Positions 60,021 through 64,000 of a DNA stretch of 64,000 nt are shown here, in pieces (the stretch's first letter is position 1; each line of letters begins with the position of its first letter). Location of the stretch: the NCBI GenBank assembly GCA_902801425.1, contig CADCIQ010000026.1:1-64000 (forward strand). The letters run 5' to 3'. This DNA is from an uncultured Bacteroidales bacterium. Lineage in GTDB: Bacteria > Bacteroidota > Bacteroidia > Bacteroidales > Bacteroidaceae. The translations under genes and the position numbers were made by a program. The notes below the pieces were generated by a model. That model saw only the letters and a program-made list of their open reading frames with translations, did not search any database and was not told where the DNA came from.

Positions 60021-60467
60021 ATGAGTAAAAAGATAATGTTCGTATGCCACGGAAACATTTGCAGAAGTCCGATGGCAGAGTATATGTTCCGCAGCATGGT
60101 TGAAGAGGCAGGTCGTGCAGACGAATTTGAGATATCATCTGCGGCTACCAGTACCGAGGAAATCGGCGAACCTGTCTATCCACCTGCTCGCAGAAAACTT
60201 GCTGAGCACGGCATAAATTGCAAGGGACATGAGGCACATCAGATAACCCGTAGCGAGTATGCCTATTATGATATGATTATCTGTATGGATCAGCATAACA
60301 TCCGTAATTTGCGCTATACCATAGGCGAGGACACCCAGCATAAGGTCATCCGACTTCTCGACCTTACCGATAATCCTCATGATGTTGCCGATCCCTGGTA
60401 CACAGGCGATTTCGAGACCACCTATCGGGATATTCTCGAAGGATGCAAGGCTTTGTTGAAATTATGA
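60021..60467 (+). CDS. Low-molecular-weight protein-tyrosine phosphatase
   Basis: The 148-aa protein begins MSKKIMFVCHGNICRSPMAE with the phosphate loop C-H-G-N-I-C-R-S at 9-16. Near the C-terminus it has DVADPWYTGDFETTY with the catalytic Asp (D-P-W-Y). It removes phosphate from tyrosine; in bacteria often from kinases of exopolysaccharide export, though arsenate reductases share the fold. The D-P and the loop favour a phosphatase. The next gene overlaps by 4 nt. Confidence 0.93.
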   Translation: MSKKIMFVCHGNICRSPMAEYMFRSMVEEAGRADEFEISSAATSTEEIGEPVYPPARRKLAEHGINCKGHEAHQITRSEYAYYDMIICMDQHNIRNLRYTIGEDTQHKVIRLLDLTDNPHDVADPWYTGDFETTYRDILEGCKALLKL

Positions 60468-61306
60468 AAATAATGAGAAAAATCATATTGGGCATCTCCG
60501 CATTGCTTTTCATTGCTTGTAAGAACCAGAACATCATAGAATACGTTCCGGAAGAAGATCCGTACCAGAAAGTTCAGGCAAATGGTGGCTCTTGTTTTTT
60601 TCCAGACAATGGCATGTATGATTGTTCATTCCAGTACATTACGCAAAAGGAATATGACAGCCTCAAATGCCTTTCCTATGAAATGGAGCATCAGAAGATA
60701 GACATGAAATCTGCAAAAGCCCAAGAATTAATATCTATGGCACAAAACCCATCTACAGAAATCGGTAAGTATCTTAAAAAATACTTAAACGATGGAGAAG
60801 ATGCGGATTACTCTGAACCTGCCGAGATTATAGGTATCTCCTACTATAAGCAAACTGACCAATACGAGGTCAAGACCTATTATATTGGTGACATTTCGTT
60901 TATGGCAATGGGCAACAAGGCTGACACGACGATTATGGATTCGCAAGGTTCTTCGTACGCTAAGAATGGTATTTATGCAGGTTTTGCAGGACAGGATTGC
61001 GATTTCCGCTGTGATATTCAATTCTATCTCTTTGACAAATCCTCAAAAAGAATGGTGTATGTCGGTCAATACATCAATTATCATTGGGCATTTGAAGAGT
61101 TTGGCGGTGAGAATAACAACGGCTCTATTAAATGGATAGCGCCAAATAAGTTACTGTGCAAAGGTTTTAGAGATGTTTGTGACGAATCTTGGGAATGGAA
61201 CGACAGCATTTCGAAAATCAAGGATTATAAAGGTGACAGGGCAAGTCGATATGGCTATCCTGTATATTCACTTATCACTCTTACAAAGAAAAATGAGGTA
61301 CGCTAA
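60464..61306 (+). CDS. Putative lipoprotein of unknown function
   Basis: The 280-aa protein starts at an ATG overlapping the phosphatase stop (ATGA), or three codons later. Its N-terminus, MRKIILGISALLFIACKN, is a lipoprotein signal with Cys after IA. The mature part is rich in Tyr, Asp and Asn (YYKQTDQYEVKTYYIGDISF, DESWEWNDSISKIKDY). I recognise no domain. Co-translation with a tyrosine phosphatase may be incidental. Confidence 0.75.
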   Translation: MKIMRKIILGISALLFIACKNQNIIEYVPEEDPYQKVQANGGSCFFPDNGMYDCSFQYITQKEYDSLKCLSYEMEHQKIDMKSAKAQELISMAQNPSTEIGKYLKKYLNDGEDADYSEPAEIIGISYYKQTDQYEVKTYYIGDISFMAMGNKADTTIMDSQGSSYAKNGIYAGFAGQDCDFRCDIQFYLFDKSSKRMVYVGQYINYHWAFEEFGGENNNGSIKWIAPNKLLCKGFRDVCDESWEWNDSISKIKDYKGDRASRYGYPVYSLITLTKKNEVR

Positions 61307-61310
61307 CACA

Positions 61311-61757
61311 AAAATCCTTATTGTTACCTGTTACTTGTTACTGCAAGGTTAGAAATGCTGTCGTGCCTTCGCCATGCCTTCGTTCTGCCTTCGCTTCAGG
61401 TTCGCTCCCATCGATGGAGCATCAACGGACTTACAACGGCTTTACAACGGACTTACAACGAACCCGCATTGGAGGGAGTTGAAAGTTCTCGCAGAATCTC
61501 ATTGAAGCCTGTATTAATTCTGGAGATGGTTTTGGAATAGTTTTCACGTTTTACATCATTTTCAAGCATACTGAACAAGGTTAAGTTGCCAGAAATTAAT
61601 GCTTATTGTTATGTTACTGAGACTGGTAGTCGCCTATATTCTGCCATCTGATTATACATAACAGCCTCATTTTCTTTGCTTTATTATATTAAAGTATCGG
61701 TCAGTAGGCAAGCGAAATTACGGTCTGTAACAAGTAACAGGTAACAATAAGGATTTT
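61311..61757. repeat. 447-bp segment bounded by perfect 31-bp inverted repeats
   Basis: The left arm (61311-61341) and right arm (61727-61757) are exact complements built of TTATTGTTACCTGTTACTTG-type sequence. Between them lies an iterated TCCGTTGTAAG element (61359-61470) and no ORF of note. A third, imperfect copy of the arm is at about 61849-61877. The arrangement resembles a miniature inverted-repeat element; target-site duplications were not evident to me. Confidence 0.75.
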
Positions 61758-62003
61758 AGTGCTTGCCATAATTTTACTGATTTTTTCTAAGGAGTTTATA
61801 TACATTATTATATATAAATAATAAAATATAGGCATCAGCTACACTAATTTCCTTATTGTTACCCGTTACCTGTTACCGATTGGGAACTTGCGTAAGACGC
61901 TGAACGTTTCGTTCACCGTTTTCTACACATTATGAAAACAAAAGAATATTCCGTCTGTTCATTAAGGAAGTATGCAGAAATCAGCTAAACCAACGTCTGC
62001 TAT
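61758..62003. other. AT-rich gap before the DUF3883 gene
   Basis: It contains an AT-only stretch (61797-61830) and the third copy of the GTTACC repeat (61849-61877). No gene is visible. Confidence 0.5.
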
Positions 62004-63227
62004 TTATTTCTTTGATGTACTCAATTGTACTTTATATTTCACTGGTTTCATATTGATACCTACCCCATTATTGAATGGGTTCTTGATAATCCAAACCTTT
62101 GGGCTTGCTGTCAGAATTTCATACACTACGTAGATGTAATAATCCTTACCATACTTCTTCGCAGTATCATATTCATTCTCTGTATAATAGAAATCCATGT
62201 CCCCCACTTTTCTTTGGGTAGCTTTCACTTCTATGTATCGTGGAGTTTTGTCTTTGTTCACAGACAGGATGTCATATCCAAAAGCATCACTTTCGCGAGA
62301 TACCCATTTGATTAGTTTCTTTGCTTTCGACTCTGAAATAGAGAGTTCTTTCATCAGTCTTTGAATTTCTGCCTGATAAACCACGTATTCACCTCTATCT
62401 CCAAGTTTCTTATACTTCTTGGCTTCTTTTTCATAGTCTGGAGAAGGTTTGCCAGAATGAGGATTTGTATGTGGAACGGATTTCCCCTTTGCCAACTGTA
62501 AATCAACAAACGAGAAGGATTCGAGAGTTGGAAATTCTATATCTTTTTCGTTAGAGGCAACAGCAACTTCATCGCTTTTCAGAGGACGTTTAGGATAATG
62601 ATCCCATAAAAAAACAGAAAACATATCGTTGCTCCATTTCTTCATGTCCTTGTCGCTATTCTTATAATCTAATAAAGCTTTTCTCTTGTATAGCACATTC
62701 TCTTTCATAAGATCTGTTGTATCAAGGTCGAAAGCCTTAAGATAGTGATCAAGGTGGTCATTCGAAAATATGTTTAGATAATCATTTGGATAATAAACAG
62801 CAAGAATTTTTCCTTTGAATAATGCATTCAATGGGTTATTAATGATTGCCTCATAGTCATGATTTTTTCCTGACTCCAACAGATTCAAGATGGACTTTTT
62901 GACATTCTTGAATACTTCTTTATAAGTGTCTCCAAGTCTTGACTCAAAACTATAGTCCTGCTTTTCCTTCGAATACCAAACTCCAAACTTTGTGGCATAT
63001 TGCCCTGTCATGTTACCTAATCCCTTTAATGAACGCTCAAGTATATAGCAAAAACTTGTTTTACTCTGCTTTCCTTGTACATATTCATCAATGGTCATAG
63101 ATGCAATCTTCGTAGGATTATACTTGCGAACAAATTCGTTTCTTATCTTGAAAAGGTTCTTATATTCCTTCTCTATAGTGTGAATTCTAAACGTCTGTTT
63201 TGCTTCCTGTAATTCCTGATAGTTCAT
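62004..63227 (-). CDS. DUF3883 domain protein, restriction-endonuclease-like
   Basis: The 407-aa protein ends in a DUF3883 domain (about 270-395): GDRGEYVVYQAEIQRLMKEL, SRESDAFGYDILSVNKDKTP and RYIEVKATQRKVGDMDFYYT. The pattern G-x-x-x-E...G-Y-D-(x)n-(I/V)-E-V-K is a PD-(D/E)xK nuclease-like core. The N-terminal part (LFKGKILAVYYPNDYLNIFSNDHLDHYL) resembles segments found in McrB-type restriction proteins. It stands alone on an AT-rich, repeat-flanked stretch, with no methylase nearby. Defence against modified or foreign DNA is inferred, not shown. Confidence 0.75.
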   Translation of the reverse strand: MNYQELQEAKQTFRIHTIEKEYKNLFKIRNEFVRKYNPTKIASMTIDEYVQGKQSKTSFCYILERSLKGLGNMTGQYATKFGVWYSKEKQDYSFESRLGDTYKEVFKNVKKSILNLLESGKNHDYEAIINNPLNALFKGKILAVYYPNDYLNIFSNDHLDHYLKAFDLDTTDLMKENVLYKRKALLDYKNSDKDMKKWSNDMFSVFLWDHYPKRPLKSDEVAVASNEKDIEFPTLESFSFVDLQLAKGKSVPHTNPHSGKPSPDYEKEAKKYKKLGDRGEYVVYQAEIQRLMKELSISESKAKKLIKWVSRESDAFGYDILSVNKDKTPRYIEVKATQRKVGDMDFYYTENEYDTAKKYGKDYYIYVVYEILTASPKVWIIKNPFNNGVGINMKPVKYKVQLSTSKK

Positions 63228-63694
63228 AGAGCATTCAATATTTTATAAAATTATTGATTACAAGTAAAAAAGTTAATTTCGGGTTTAAAGTTAATAAATT
63301 TCCACAGAAGAAGCGTTATTTTTTTGTTAAAAGCTACACAAACACCAATATTTCTTATAAATATCACTAAAAACGGTTTCTAAACGTCTATTTTCAAGCA
63401 GTAAAAGATACGGTAGTTAATTCTTCTCAATTCACAACGACGCTGTGGTTTCAACCCACACCGTCTTGATGTAAATCCTAAATAGGAAACGCAGGTCTGT
63501 CAAGGGATATGTTCATCATCAACGAGAGCAAAGTCTCATCCTCTACACTAATCAATTTATGCACACGGATGAGGATGACTCCCTAAAACAAGGCCTCATC
63601 GATTATCCCGAGGAAAAGAATCGCTGAAGGATTATTTTTTTGAGGATTTACAAAAAAATTCACAAAAAACGTATCTGTTTCTATCTTTTTTTTG
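63228..63694. other. Intergenic region between the DUF3883 gene and the SLC13 permease leader
   Basis: About 470 bp without a gene. GGGTGTGGTTGAAACC-like short inverted words (around 63445-63470) are weak. No -7 box for the DUF3883 gene was found; its nearest candidate (TAACTTTA near 63275-63295) is imperfect. Confidence 0.45.
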
Positions 63695-63703
63695 TAACTT
63701 TGC
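63695..63703 (+). promoter_or_regulatory. SLC13 permease promoter
   Basis: TAACTTTGC, giving a predicted leader of about 190 nt before the ATG at 63899. Confidence 0.7.
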
Positions 63704-63853
63704 ACTCGTCAATTGAAACAGACACAGCTCTGCAAGCGACAAGTCCTATTGACTTCGTGCGAGAAATTCCGATGTTGATAATATCGGAGTATGTGAAAAA
63801 ACGCACGTTGTCACTCATAAATCAATAAACATGCGCCAGCCTTTGAGGAGGCT
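63702..63853 (+). ncRNA. Structured 5' leader element, copy 2 (candidate cis-regulatory RNA)
   Basis: GCAC (63702-63705) with GTGC (63757-63760) and GTCAAT (63708-63713) with ATTGAC (63748-63753) form the basal stem. CAGA/TCTG can form the inner hairpin, and a short GAC/GTC pairing would match the pseudoknot suggested in copy 1. The core CTCTGCAAGCGACAAGTCCT is shared with 3715-3734. Two more hairpins follow: CCGAT/ATCGG (63769-63786) and AGCCT-ttgagg-AGGCT near 63838-63853, the latter possibly an expression platform. Confidence 0.5.
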
Positions 63854-63898
63854 GATATAAACCTGTATTTCTATTATTAACTTTAATATAATCACACT

Positions 63899-64000
63899 AT
63901 GGAATTAAGTTTTCAAGCATGGTACACCATCTTTGTTGTGCTCGCCATGTTCATCTCACTCTCATTCACTAAGATCCGCACGGAAGTGGCTTTCCTTGCC
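63899..64000 (+). CDS. SLC13-family permease, N-terminal start (partial)
   Basis: The ORF starts MELSFQAWYTIFVVLAMFIS and continues LSFTKIRTEVAFLA to the window edge. A first membrane segment followed by a short basic loop and a second hydrophobic segment is the typical start of SLC13/DASS anion transporters, which take up sulfate, phosphate or dicarboxylates with sodium. The assignment rests on 34 residues. The long structured leader suggests regulation. Confidence 0.6.
   Translation, partial: MELSFQAWYTIFVVLAMFISLSFTKIRTEVAFLA

Overview
The window is chromosomal DNA of a member of the Bacteroidales, most probably a Prevotella-like gut or rumen species. The evidence is the Bacteroidetes-type promoter (-7 box TAnnTTTG, usually followed by C) ahead of most operons, the near absence of Shine-Dalgarno sequences, and families typical of the group: GH133/GT/GH57 glycogen genes, CBM20-GH77 MalQ, GH43, VirE/DUF3987 primase-like protein, DUF1846 and TlpA-like proteins. 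No rRNA, tRNA or CRISPR array was seen.

Layout. 0-5 kb: 3' end of gapA, a 1.1 kb repeat-filled gap, miaA, a lipid-kinase-like gene and a small-ORF/GNAT pair resembling a toxin-antitoxin module behind a structured leader. 5-10.3 kb: glycogen operon (GH133 debranching enzyme, glycogen-synthase-like GT, GH57 enzyme). 10.3-18.4 kb: an AT-rich accessory region with an actin/Hsp70-like ATPase coupled to a SNF2 helicase, two tandem paralogous genes of unknown function, each convergent with a candidate small RNA, and several tiny ORFs. 18.4-28.3 kb: GH2 enzyme, Sfp-type PPTase, LacI regulator divergent from malQ, two beta-barrel-like proteins and a lipoprotein. 28.5-32.1 kb: ABC transporter operon closed by its GntR-family regulator. 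32-45 kb: TraB/GumN, DUF1846, GH43, a frameshifted TlpA-like gene, EttA, MGMT, a D-2-hydroxyacid dehydrogenase, a COG0523 metal chaperone, WecG/TagA and an IMPase. 45-49.5 kb: VirE/DUF3987 protein plus a HIRAN-like protein, bracketed by a 21-bp palindrome. 49.6-61.3 kb: galE, hrpB, a CoA-ligase alpha-type protein, a TonB-domain protein, carB, LMW-PTP and a lipoprotein. 61.3-64 kb: a repeat-rich gap, a DUF3883 restriction-like protein, and the start of an SLC13 permease behind a second copy of the structured leader.

Carbohydrate metabolism is the main theme: glycogen synthesis and turnover (5-10 kb), maltodextrin use (22-26 kb), GH2 and GH43 glycan breakdown, and galactose/UDP-sugar conversion (galE). 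The second theme is genome plasticity: several families of short palindromic or iterated repeats fill the gaps, form the last codons of some genes, and are carried in frame inside malQ and the VirE/DUF3987 gene. The best candidates for an undescribed system are the SNF2-Hsp70 pair with its small hydrophobic ORF and the adjoining duplicated RNA-plus-protein unit, whose copies share their regulatory DNA.
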